Below, piece after piece: positions 30,301-40,789 of a stretch of DNA of 64,000 bases (position 1 is the stretch's first letter; each line of letters begins with the position of its first letter). Made by a program: the position numbers and the translations under genes. The notes beneath the pieces are model-generated. The model worked only from the letters and a program-made list of their open reading frames with translations. It was not told the origin of the DNA and searched no databases. Source of the DNA: Argyresthia goedartella (taxonomy: Eukaryota > Arthropoda > Insecta > Lepidoptera > Argyresthiidae); assembly GCA_949825045.1 (NCBI GenBank), contig OX463816.1, positions 18,983,243 to 19,047,242 on the forward strand, in the 5' to 3' direction.

Positions 30301-33300
30301 TTTTGCAATGATGCGTTGTAGTATTTCACCTATACTAATAGGGCGAACGCCTGGACATTTATCCAGTGCTATAACTCTTCTTGCTAATAAAGCTCTTATG
30401 CAGTCCCAATCGACAATTTCACTGCTGAGTTTTCTAGTTAGTGCTGCGATTGATTCTCTCAGTTCTGAGCTGTAGTTCCCAAAGCGAAGTAGAAGTGATT
30501 TTCATTGTTCTGAGTCGGTGCCGCTTGGTCCAGCTCCGCCAGATAGTTGTCTAGAAACTTTTTCAATGTGGTTTGAGGTGATATTGACATTTGTCTTGGG
30601 AGGTCAGGTTGGTCTATACAATCTGATAGCTGGGTTACTTGGTGAGGATGTATTTCTTTAAATATTTAATGTACTGTTTTATTTCCTAGTTTTTCAGATG
30701 GGTCCAAGATTCCACTCCCAGATCTTTCTGTTATCCATCTATTTGCCAGTATAATTTTTCCTTGTAACATAAGGCGGCCAAATATTCGGGTAGTATGATG
30801 AGCGTCTTGTTTCTTTTTGTTTTTCGAAGCTAGCTTTGTATTGCAAATTAGAGTTTCTGCAATTAATTCATCATAATGACCTGATCTCCACATCTCCAAT
30901 CTTCTTTGAAGTGTTCGCCTAATATCCTGGCCTGATTTAACCAAATTGTCTCTCTGTAACATTGTACTACATAAAATGAATATTTTTTCAGAGTTTCCTT
31001 CTCTTGGTAGGTTGTTTGTGAGTTCTTTTATCTCTGTGGCGAGGAGTGTGGTTAGTTGTCTGCCTAAGTTTCCTTGTGGGATACTATATTGCTTACTACG
31101 AAAAATTTTAAGTTTTTTCAGCGTTCTCTCCAGATTGAGTCTGGGCCACCTTCGCTATTAATTAATCTTGCATTGAATCCTTTTAGGAAAAAGCTTTGGA
31201 TGGTTTCTGGTATTTGTGATTGGTTTACGGGTTCAGTGATTGTTTCGTCTTGTATTTTCCCAGTGATTTTGCTCATATTTGGTGCAATGCGAGAATATGT
31301 CTCTTTAGACCTCGTTTTTTGTATTTATGTGAAAAAACCGGGCATGATTAATTTATTGGTATTTGTCGCATGGATGAAATTTGTGCCTGTGATGATAATA
31401 TGACAGCATCGTCTCCTCCGTCGGCGTCTTCGTCGTCTATTATCAGAGTTTGTAACTTTGTACACGTAATTCACTAGGTATTTGTTAATTTTGTGTTGAA
31501 ATACAAAATAAAAATGGGTATTAATAGAAAAATAAAAATAAATTGAAATAAATTTTTGACGTGACGTCTTTTCAGTTGAAACCATTCTATTGACATATAT
31601 TGTTTACCGTATATAATTCATGTCAGAGTATGTTTTGTTGGTAACATAGTCAAGGATCAATATTAAAGGTTAAAAAAGGCACATTTGCACCCATAGCATT
31701 TTTTTATCTCGATTTATTTTCGACGCCTCTTGTAACTGTAGATTAACAAGTTCGAGTAGATTTTCGGCGGTGAAAATACAAAATACCAACGTGACCGGAT
31801 CAGTGAGCAATGACCATCGCATTACAGTAGGTTCCGTTTCACCCGCGTTCCACACAACTCTAGCAACTGACGTAGGTGTGTTAAAAGAAGATCATAACAA
31901 CAGAAATACTATTAGTTGGTAGGTCAGGAACTTAGGTCAGCATTAGCCACAAAAATATTTTATATTATTTTTAACATATTTTTCAGACGATATTTATTTT
32001 GCCACCGAAGAAAGTTTGATAGTATAAAAAGTTGTAACCAAGTAGAGCAACAGACTATGAGACTATGCGATTCCAAGTAGTTTTCACTCGTTCTTCACGT
32101 CCTAAAATGCATGTAGAATTTGTCTATTGTCATAATCATTAATTTGGTCCCAAAGCCTGGTAGGTTGGAAACTAAAAACTTACTTATTTACTGTTTGAGC
32201 TGAGTATTTAACAGGATCGACGAATCGACAAATTTCAGGGTCAGATACGCCCCGCATCTTCGTGACCATCCCGCGGTTCGACGGCGGGCGGCCGGTGACT
32301 CTGGGCACGGTGGACGAACAAGGCCAGATCACTGGTTATCCCAGCTACGACTGGCACGACAACCAAGGCTCCAACTGTGATGGAATCACTTCTGTCTTCA
32401 GAGTTGCTGTAAGTCAACCTCCACACACCAAACGTAATAAAATTAGTAAAGATGCGAAGAATAAACATTATAATTAAAATGCAATACGAGATCATAATCA
32501 CGTTATTTGTAATATGAAATAAGCAAACAGGTAAGATAATTGAGATAAGCTAAATCTGTCCTTATAACCGTAAATGTTCTGACCATACCATAATACATAA
32601 CTGGTAAGGCTTGGAACAGAAAAAGCAAGCGTGGTCCAAAGTCACTAACGCAAATCCTCAGAACGAAACACCGGTGTAACTCCCACATGACAAGCACGAG
32701 GATGTCAATGCTTATTTCAACCCTTGGCGCAATAAGAAAAGGCCTAGGTTCAACAGTGGACTGCCAGGTAGAAATGATGATGTTACATATTCCAGATCGA
32801 CCAATGCAGCCGCATGTGGGTGATGGACGGGGGCAAGATCAACGAGGACCAGGTCTGTCCGCCGCAACTGCTGGCATTTGACCTGACCACCGACGAGCTC
32901 ATCTACCGACACAAAGTCAACGCCTCGCAGTATGTCGTCGCCTCGAAGTTCATCACACCGGTAAATACTAGAAGTATTGAAGGGAGCACACAAACGACGC
33001 CTTCATCAACCGAAACAGTTAACGTGACCGAACCCCTATTGAAAAATAACATTATCAAATATTTCCATGATCATCATTGGTGTCCTCTTTTTAATTTCGA
33101 CATCTAATCACGGTCACATGCACGTTATCATAAACAACTAAGAGTACAAAGTTGGACGAGTAACTTGTTGTTACAATTTGTTGAGAGGTATTAGGTAGTC
33201 TTGTTTTAGGAGATTGTGATGCCTTAAACATACATAGATTCAAACTCCCACCAAGAATATAAATTGGATATCCTACAAGAAAATTAAGCTAGGTTAAGAA

Positions 33301-36300
33301 TATTTTAATGTTTGTATTCGTGATTTTTTTCGAATTCCACAATATGAAACGTAATCCTGAATAATAATTTAAAACTTTCCAAAATTTGGTTAGACAGCAT
33401 TATTTAAGCCGTGTACAACAACAGTACAGCCAATATTAAACTTATATCCCCTGGTACGACATTCGTAATAGAAAGAGGTGTAAAATAGGGAGACACTCTC
33501 TCTCCGATATTATTACGGCAGGACAGGGGCATTGCCGTCGGCGACCGAAGGCTGAAAGTCCTTCGGTTCGCCGACGACATTGTACTGTTCGCGTCATCAC
33601 CATCAGAACTCCAGTCAATGCTACAAGTACTGAGCACCGCAAGCCTTGAGGTTGGACTAAAGATGAATCGGTCAAAAACCCAACTCATGACTAACGGCGC
33701 AAAGCGTAAGGTTGCGGTCAGTGGTCAGGACATACAATACGCCGTCGAGTACACCTACTTGGGCCAGATAGTGTCGTTCGAAAACAGGTAGGACAAGGAA
33801 ATCGAACGACGTGTATTGAACGCCTGGAAGAGCTACTGCTCCATAAAGGAGCTGATGAAGGGCAACCTTTCGTTGACCCTGAAGCGCAAACTCGTCTAAA
33901 TGTGCAACCTGCCCACCTAACCTATCGCGTGTTAAACGCATAGATCGCATCCGAAACACCACACTGCACTCCATAACTGGGATTGAGGATGTAGCAATTC
34001 AGACTGCCACACTCAAGTAGACCTGGGCCGGACATGTTTGTCGAATGCGCCTCGGCAAATGCGCGAAAACAGCAACTGAATGGGTGCCTACAGACCGACA
34101 CCGGTATAGGGGATGGCCCAGAAGGAGATGGAGGGATGACCTGGATAATTTTCAACCACGGTGGGGCAGTACAGCTTTGGATGTGTGGGCTCGAAATATT
34201 GAGGCTTTGTCCAGCAGTGGGACACCGTAGAGGCTACATAAAACAAAAATAAGTGAATTTTTATTTTCAGGTGGTTGACGTCCGAGGGAGGATCCCGACC
34301 GACTGCCAGGATACCTTCGTATACGTGGCCGATGTCCACGGCTTCGGTCTGCTGGTCTTCGATGTGGCCAACGACCTCTCCTGGAGAGTCACGCACAGAC
34401 TCTTCTACCCCTTCCCGTCATGGGGCAGCTTCACTATCGATGGTGAGTCTTTAACAGTTTGGGACAGATTTTGATTATTTTCACCGTATTACGTGAATAA
34501 TGTTCTCCTTTTTAATTTCTTATGCACTCGCGAGCAATAAACTGAAATCACTTAAAAAAACAATGAAATATGGATTGTGGTAAATCATTTGAAATAAAAT
34601 TTTGATAGCTTTTAACCTCTTTCAATATCATAACCAAAGATTATTCTTTTTAGGGTTCCGTACCCGAAGGGTTCCAAACGGGACCCTATTACTAAGACTC
34701 CGCTGTCCGTCCGTCCGTCTGTCACCAGGCTGTATCTCACGAACCGTGATAGTTAGACAGTTGAAATTTTCACAGATGATGTATTTATGTCGCCGCTATA
34801 ACAACAAATACTAAAAAACAGGACAAAAGAAATATTTAAGGGGGCTCCCATACAATAATTCTTTCAATACCACATACAAACTTATGGATGCACCTGGTTA
34901 CGTACATGGAGTGTGAAAGTAACCGCACCAATAACTTTGTAAACAATATTTTGCTGTGTAAAATCCAAACTATTCACTCCACACCATCGCTTCCATTGAA
35001 CGGTGGTACGGAACCCTTCGTGCGCGATTTAGACTCGCACTTGACCGGTTTTTTTATTTATTTTTAATGCCATGGAACGTTAAAACAAAAGACATCAGTT
35101 CTTAAAATAAAACACCATATTGTTTGAGACTCCTGAAGTCCTATAAAAATGACCATTTATGAAAAATTGGTCATCAGTCCAAAATTTGACGTCACTGGGA
35201 ACACTGAAGCTAAAATAAAATGGAAACCACACCTAAAGAAGCCGTTCAACTCATCATACTTATTCAGCAAGGGTTGTTTCAGCGTACTATCGCTCAACAG
35301 CTTCATCTGAGCATGTCTCAAATGCATAAAAGAGGTTCAGGGAGACTGGAAACTTAGTCCGGAGACCAGGATCTAAACGATAGCGTTGCACTTCTGTCAG
35401 AGGTGACCGATTTATTGTAACCACTTATCTCCGAAAACGACACTTGACGTGCAAGTGCAGCAGCAGCCCAGAGAAGTTCGAGGGAAGGCTCTCAGCAAGT
35501 GGACAGCAAGGCAAAGATTCGAAAAAGCGAACTCGACCCCAAAATGGCCAGCCTCACGACTCACATTGTCTCCAGACCACCGACAAGGCTAGTTTCAGTT
35601 TGCTCGCGATCACTTATATTGGGATTTCAAGAAATGAAGCCGTGACGTGACCTGTTCTCGAATGAAACCAGAATGTGCCTGCATGGGCAAGAATCCGAAG
35701 ACCGGGGGAGCGATTCACACAATGCTGTTTTGTGGAGACAGTGACATTCGGGGTTGGGTCCTGTTTGATGTGGGCGGAGATTTCTATTGAAGCAAAAATG
35801 GAGCTGATATTCATACCTGGAGGAGGACGGGGAGGGGGGCTAGCCACAGAAAGAAACATCAACGACATTCTGCTAGGCAAGTGTGCTACCCTACGCCTGA
35901 TTTATTGATGAAGATTTTCTGCCAATGCATGACAATGCCGCCTGCCACACCTCTGCAGTGACTAGACAGTGCATAAAAGAAGTCGGGATTCCTACAATAC
36001 ACTGGCCAACCATCAGTCTAGACAGTCATGAATCCGATTGAACATATGTGGGACAAGCTGAATAGAGAAAGATGTCCAGCTTCGGCATTGATAAAAGGCC
36101 TGAAAACTGGTTTAGTCAAAGAGTGGCAGGAAATCCTACAGGATTTCACCAGGAAACTCATTTTTTCAATGAAAAACCAATTACAAGCTGTCATTAGAGC
36201 CAGGGGGGGTAACACAAAATATTGAGGTGGAAATATCGTAAACTGAAAATAAAAATAAATATCTTTTCACTGTACTGTCTGTTCATTTAGAGGTCCACAA

Positions 36301-37694
36301 CTTCAACCTATTGCAATAATTCCCTTAATTTAGGTAGGAAATTACATTAATTTTAAATCTTTTTGATATCATTTGAAAGTTAACAAAATTTATCTTCCAA
36401 ATGATATACCACAATGCATGGTTCATTGCATGGAAGCATTGATAGGGATTCCAGTTCATTGCTTGCGAGTGTAGTTCTCAACCTATCACATGAAAAAAAA
36501 TATTCTCTTGTATTTTTTCAGACACAATTAAAAGCCACAATTCTGACGTCCTCTGTTATGTTGAGATCGACGCTGTGCTTACCAAGCAAGAGGTCCGGGT
36601 TTTGAATCTCGGCTGGAGAGTAAGACAAAAAATTCCCAGGTCTTGGATGTTTACATGTTTGTGATATCGTGTTTCTAGTTCCCACGATACAGGATAATCC
36701 TAGTGTGAGGTCAGAAGCAATGTATGTGCCTCTGTTTAAATGTAAAAAAATGTCTTTCACTTTATTTTCCATCTGCTGATGAGCTGTTCAGCAGGCTACA
36801 CTCAAAGAGTTAATAATCACCATAACATCAGCCCATTTCAGTCCACTGCTGGGCATAGTTCTCCCTCAAGGAACACCATATCTCCGGTCCTGCTATTCTG
36901 GTCTACGGTTAACAAATAATAACAAGATACCAATCTCATAATTCCAGATTTGAGTTTCGAGTTGATGGATGGCGTACTCGGCATGGCGCTCTCGCCTGAG
37001 CCTCGTGGCCCACGCGGAGATCGCCTCCTCTACTTCCACTCTCTCGCCAGTGTCACAGAGAACGTGGTCAACACCACCGTGCTGAGGGACGACTCCTTCA
37101 TTACCAACCACGCTGCTGCTGCCAGCGCTATCAACGTAAGTTGCATTTTGTAAGATAATACGGAGAAAGCTTCAAGAAGGGTATTAAGGGTATATAAATG
37201 TTTTCAGGAAACTTGTTAGCTTGTTAGGATTTAACAAAGGCTGTGAAACACTTTCTTTAAAATGGCTTCGTTAAGATCATTACAATAAAGTTTCTAGCAG
37301 CCAAAATACTTTATTCTAAATAATGTATTTTGAACTTTATTTTTTATTGCAGGTGTTCCCGAAAGAGAGACCAAACCAAGCGGCGGCAGAGGCGATGGAC
37401 CGCGACGGCATCATGTACTTCGGGTTGATGGATCCGCCCAGCATCTGGTGCTGGAACTCCGCTACAGAGTTCGGTCCCGACAACTTCTACCCCATCGCTA
37501 TTAATCAAACAACACTGCAGTTTGCGAGCGGCGTCAAAGTTGTCACCAATCTAGATGGCGATCAGGAGCTCTGGGTACTGACCAGCAGCTTCCAGAGAAT
37601 AATGACTGGCACAATAAGTTCAGATGAGATTAACTACAGAATTCACTCAGAAAATATCGACCAGCTAATGGAAAACTCTACATGCCGGTCATAA
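27159..37694 (+). CDS. Yellow/MRJP-family secreted protein, six coding exons
   Basis: Joined exons 27159-27372, 32239-32408, 32796-32960, 34271-34442, 36948-37135 and 37353-37694 give 1251 nt, or 416 residues plus stop, normal for the family. All introns are GT-AG and the phases agree. Insect yellow proteins are secreted and act in cuticle melanisation, behaviour or development; the biochemical role is known for only some members. A signal peptide ([15 protein letters not shown], from the second ATG at 27171) supports secretion. Family landmarks are present: PIDVDV, FVTIPRF, a Cys-containing [60 protein letters not shown] and [16 protein letters not shown] cannot settle which paralogue it is. 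Introns 1, 3 and 4 are loaded with transposon remnants, while every exon is intact. Confidence 0.9.
27425..27548 (+). pseudogene. RTE-type LINE C-terminal scrap in intron 1
   Basis: One frame reads [19 protein letters not shown] then [10 protein letters not shown]. This matches the GRPPARWxDDI tail common after RT in RTE-type LINEs. It is only about 120 bp, immediately after the first donor site. Confidence 0.55.
28195..31430 (-). pseudogene. Degenerate reverse-transcriptase element of R2-like (RLE) layout in intron 1
   Basis: Minus strand, broken by many stops and frameshifts. In order: an N-terminal C2H2-like finger ([13 protein letters not shown], about 31340; one Cys lost); a conserved pre-RT region (31 to 30.5 kb; [14 protein letters not shown]); RT motifs [12 protein letters not shown] (about 30150) and [12 protein letters not shown] (about 29880); a post-RT region ([15 protein letters not shown], about 29085); a Cys finger remnant (CDGCGE, about 28560); and [14 protein letters not shown] (about 28300), which looks like the core of a restriction-like endonuclease. 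Zinc finger-RT-Cys finger-endonuclease is the order of R2-type LINEs. The RT belongs to a divergent group I recall from uncharacterised cnidarian and mollusc proteins. The host gene runs in the opposite direction. Confidence 0.65.
29117..29592 (-). mobile_element. 5'-truncated LINE 3' end nested in the RT element
   Basis: Minus strand: the C-terminus of a LINE ORF2 ([15 protein letters not shown], stop near 29375), 3' UTR, AATAAAG and a tail of tandem GAACT units at 29117-29135. GTACA at 29112-29116 and 29593-29597 is a likely target duplication, and the surrounding RT element continues on both sides. Confidence 0.75.
31431..32238. other. Rest of intron 1
   Basis: AT-rich. No gene recognised. 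Confidence 0.5.
32239..32408 (+). CDS. yellow-family exon 2
   Basis: Acceptor TTTCAG ends at 32238; donor GTAAGT at 32409. 170 bp, entered at phase 1 and left in phase 0. Encodes the strand motif [13 protein letters not shown] and a predicted [14 protein letters not shown] segment. Confidence 0.88.
32796..32960 (+). CDS. yellow-family exon 3
   Basis: Acceptor TTCCAG ends at 32795; donor GTAAAT at 32961. 165 bp, phase 0. Encodes [15 protein letters not shown] and [14 protein letters not shown]. Confidence 0.88.
32961..33467. other. First part of intron 3
   Basis: No coding or repeat feature recognised. Confidence 0.5.
33468..34240 (+). pseudogene. RTE-type LINE RT fragment in intron 3
   Basis: Plus strand RT remnant with [26 protein letters not shown] (about 33557-33616), [11 protein letters not shown] and the post-RT region, ending [20 protein letters not shown] and [15 protein letters not shown] (about 34110-34150). 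An internal deletion and several stops are present. This is the arrangement of RTE-clade LINEs common in Lepidoptera. Confidence 0.8.
34271..34442 (+). CDS. yellow-family exon 4
   Basis: Acceptor TTTTCAG ends at 34270; donor GTGAGT at 34443. 172 bp. Encodes [25 protein letters not shown] and a YPFPSWGSF segment. Confidence 0.88.
34646..35056 (+). repeat. Dispersed short repeat, copy 2, in intron 4
   Basis: Starts TTTTTAGGGTTCCGTACCCG (34647-34666) and ends CTCGCACTTGACCGG plus a T run (35034-35055), the same ends as the element at 4258-5268. Uninterrupted length is about 410 bp. No protein. Confidence 0.7.
35227..36224 (+). pseudogene. Degenerate Tc1-like transposase in intron 4
   Basis: An N-terminal helix-turn-helix-like piece starts at about 35221 ([15 protein letters not shown]). 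Later frames contain the DDE signature pieces [18 protein letters not shown] (about 35928) and [16 protein letters not shown] (about 36030), spaced as expected for the second and third catalytic residues. Multiple stops and frameshifts; no clear terminal repeats. Inactive. Confidence 0.8.
36540..36760 (+). repeat. SINE-like dispersed repeat in intron 4
   Basis: Contains GGTCCGGGTTTTGAATCTCG (36590-36609), which resembles a tRNA-type B box, followed by a segment (36683-36725) shared with 25985-26037. Probably an old tRNA-derived SINE. Ends undefined. Confidence 0.4.
36948..37135 (+). CDS. yellow-family exon 5
   Basis: Acceptor TTCCAG ends at 36947; donor GTAAGT at 37136. 188 bp. Encodes [14 protein letters not shown] and [14 protein letters not shown]. 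Confidence 0.88.
37353..37694 (+). CDS. yellow-family terminal exon
   Basis: Acceptor TTGCAG ends at 37352; stop TAA at 37692-37694. Encodes the conserved [16 protein letters not shown] and [11 protein letters not shown] segments near the C-terminus. Confidence 0.9.
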   Translation: MFPKERPNQAAAEAMDRDGIMYFGLMDPPSIWCWNSATEFGPDNFYPIAINQTTLQFASGVKVVTNLDGDQELWVLTSSFQRIMTGTISSDEINYRIHSENIDQLMENSTCRS

Positions 37695-37811
37695 TCTCTT
37701 TAGAGATATGAGAGACGGCTAACAAACTACTCAGCTCCTATATGTGGTACGGTACATGCCATGTAATTTATATTTTGATGACCGGTTTCCTTAATTTATT
37801 TTGTAAAAAGA

Positions 37812-37817
37812 AATAAA
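37812..37817 (+). terminator. Polyadenylation signal of the yellow-family gene
   Basis: AATAAA 118 bp after the stop codon, followed by a T-rich stretch (37826-37843). Probable mRNA end near 37830-37845. Confidence 0.7.
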
Positions 37818-37845
37818 TATCTTTCGTTTTTATATAGAGTTTTAT

Positions 37846-38162
37846 TACAATAACTATATGAACAAAGCTTTAGAATGTCAGAACAAACACCGTAGAAAGT
37901 TTAAAGTTAGACAGCTTGCTTGATTATCATCAAAGTGTTTGTCCTCTATACCAAACACCATCTCACCAATGATAGACGGATCTACCTTCTAATTTAAGCC
38001 TGATATCATTACCCTTCGCCATTGAATTCAGAGCTCCTTTTAAGTTTCCATGAGTACTATCATCAAGTGGAGTCTCTGTAATAATTTCATACAAGGCTTC
38101 TTTCCTATGCGTCACCATGAAATCAAGGAAAATGATTATTATTAATTTTTAATGCATCTTCA
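37846..38162. other. Intergenic stretch downstream of the yellow-family gene
   Basis: No feature recognised. Confidence 0.5.
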
Positions 38163-38304
38163 GGCGCTACGCAGACAGAAGACGGCGTAAAGCATAAGGC
38201 GTAAGGTACGTTTGATCTTCGCCGCTTTCTGTTTGCTTACGCGGCGAAGATCAAACGTACCATTACGCCTTATGCCTTACGCCGTCTTCTATCTGCGTAA
38301 CGCC
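38163..38304. repeat. Long hairpin / foldback element
   Basis: Arms 38163-38225 and 38241-38304 are reverse complements with very few mismatches, around a 15-base loop. Each arm contains the internal echo GGCGTAAAGCATAAGGCGTA. The structure is almost all stem, like a foldback MITE. No target duplication seen. Confidence 0.9.
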
Positions 38305-39158
38305 TAAGGCCTCTGTTTTTCTGCGACAGTCACGTATTAATTGGTTGTAGGTGGAGAAACACCTAGAATATGAAATATAAATATCTATATATGAATATAT
38401 TCTAAATATGATGAGGGTTATTCACCGCAACCGTAATGTTGATTTTATGGAGCCCAGCAAGATCCCTGGATTGGGATCTTAAACTAACTGACTTTTATTT
38501 ACCTGTCATGATCAGCAGATGTTATGTTGTCGCGTCAGCTCCGTCAAACCCTGTCGCCTTAGTGCTTGAATGGCCAAACTAACATTTAGCGAATTTTGCA
38601 GGCGACTTTTTTTTATATACATATAAGATGTATATTTGTTTTACGATATACAGTATGATACCATGAACCTTGTTGTTATCATACCGTTTTGTACTTTATT
38701 ATACTTGAAAATTTTAATATTTAAGTGTAGATTGGAAAAAATGACTGAATGAATGTTTTTTTAAAAATAAAACTATAAATATGAGCACCAGTTGTCAAAG
38801 CAACAGCTGCTCATATGAATATTTGTTGTTTTATTTTAATCTATTTAGCTGATGAATTGCTAAATATAAGTTTAGTATTATACCTTAGTGGTAGCAGTGA
38901 TCAATAAGTGAATTAATATGGTGAATACAGGACTAGAACCGTATTCCAGCCGCCAAAACGGAGACAAGCACGAAATTTGAAACGGCCCGGTCTTACGTCC
39001 CCGGTAAACGAGGATTTTTGATTTAATGCTTTTACCAAATTGTACACTGATTTAATGTGCATAACTGATACTATTCCAAACCACCATCTCTCGCCTTCAT
39101 GAGAAACGTCGCTTTACATTACACATAGGCGCGTTCGACTTACCTCGTTTGACAGATT
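38305..39158. other. Intergenic stretch
   Basis: No gene recognised. ATGAGCACCAGTTGTC and GACAACTGGTGCTCAT-like inverted pieces near 38780-38815 form a small hairpin. Confidence 0.45.
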
Positions 39159-39845
39159 GTGGAAATATTAGGAGCACGGAAGGAAAGTTTAGCGTGCCAA
39201 CAACGGCGGTGCCATTTTACAACTGACAACGCACCCAGACCGAATTCTGGTGTTTCATCTGGTAGTCAACAAACCGTCACTAATACGCGCACTGTCAGCT
39301 TCGACGCCGTTTTTTCACGACCGACGGTCCACGCGCCAAAACATAAAAATATATTGCAACCTGTGGATCCGGATGTCAATATACTGAACACCGATTGGCC
39401 TGCAGAGAATCATAACCGATCAACTTATACTGTAAATATACAATAATATTGCAAGCTAAAGTACTACGCCAATGTAACTATCTAATATGGTCACATAGTT
39501 TTGATATATCATCGAAATCGTCGCCAATTTATGTTCCAGACCAGTACATAACATTCATTAAAATGGCTAAGTTTTAACGACTTAAAACCTCTGGTTTTTG
39601 GTAATTACACCGTTACAGAAGATGGGGAAAGGCTGAGACGGACTGACATAAAAGTACAAAAAAAATATCAAGAAAACCCAAAGAAGTTATTTTTTAAGAC
39701 TTATTACGAAGACGCAGAGTTTAAGTCAGTGTCTACTTTGACCAAAAAACAAGCGAAGACCAACACTGTGATAACCAAGACCCTCAAAAAATTATATTCT
39801 CAAAAACTAAAAGTTCCTGAGACAAAACAAAACAGGGCATGCTGA
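39159..39845 (+). other. Unrecognised coding-like remnant
   Basis: Two open patches on the plus strand. The one at 39159-39446 is hydrophilic, Ser/Thr/Asn-rich, 95 codons. The one at 39595-39843 is about 82 codons, Lys-rich, containing EDGERLRRTDIKVQKKY and LFFKTYYEDAEF. The second has protein-like composition and ends just before a MITE. I do not recognise either; they may be a dead DNA transposon or an exon of an unknown gene. Confidence 0.3.
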
Positions 39846-39901
39846 AACTGATAGAATTTTTTTTTGTAACAAAGTATTACGAAACTTTTTATGCTATTTT
39901 T

Positions 39902-40170
39902 TAAATGTAATTATTTCCTTTGACAAAAACTGATTTGGTAATACCAGTGTAGCAATAATTGAATCTATTATTTAGTAATCTACAGTAGAAACAATATAAT
40001 ATAAAAATACTGTATCTTGGGTGAAAATATTGATCTCTTGTGTGTATACACACATGGTGAAAATATTGGGGTGAAAATATTGATCTCTCGTGATTACTAA
40101 ATAATAGTTTCAATTATTACTACACTGGTATTATCAAATCAGTTTGTGTCGAAGGAAATAATTACATTTA
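39902..40170. mobile_element. MITE with 79-bp inverted repeats
   Basis: Left arm 39902-39980 and right arm 40092-40170 are inverted copies with about 8 differences. The 111-base centre contains a partly repeated GGTGAAAATATTGATCTCT. No coding capacity. A non-autonomous element or foldback. Confidence 0.85.
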
Positions 40171-40789
40171 AAAATTGTTTATCCATGTTATATTACTAAA
40201 ATTGCAGATGATAATGATTATAATGTTACCAATAATGACTGATAATTATGTCTGATGAGGTTTAAGAAGAATATATTTTTGTTTATTTCTATTTTTGGAT
40301 TAAAATGTTATGTTTTTGATTTATTTTGAAATTTCGATGTTTAAAGGTTTTCTATGTTATTGTTTTTATTTATAAGTTTGTCTTTTCCAACAAGGTTGTG
40401 TTTTTTTTAAATAAAGCATGCAAAATTTTTCGACTTGTGGCCTTTTATACGGCATTTCCATTTACTTAAGCGAAAATGTTTATAAACTAAAGGGAATTAT
40501 GTGCTGCTAGTCGTATTTGGGCTATAGTTACCAGAAAATTAAAATAACCAAGTGTTAGGCAGTTAAAATACGCATTGAATGATATAAAATAAAACAAATT
40601 CATGGCAAGCAGGAGTGCCGAAAAAGCAAAAAAACTAAATGAAATATTTCAATATGGCCTCCTGAAAAATACTAAATTTTGAGTTGTGGTCCTTCAGTTT
40701 TAAAGCAGCGATATATTGTTAGTAAAACTTAATTTAAGGCTTAGACTATGTTAGTAAGATAATAGTAATAATACATTATTTGACATGCA
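40171..40789. other. Non-coding stretch
   Basis: AT-rich. Nothing recognised. Confidence 0.5.

Noticed and set aside
31325..31585. 86-codon frame with an Arg run
   Set aside because: The Arg run comes from a short repeated CGT/CGG-type tract at 31400-31435; the only supportable protein signal there is the finger remnant of the RT element in another frame.
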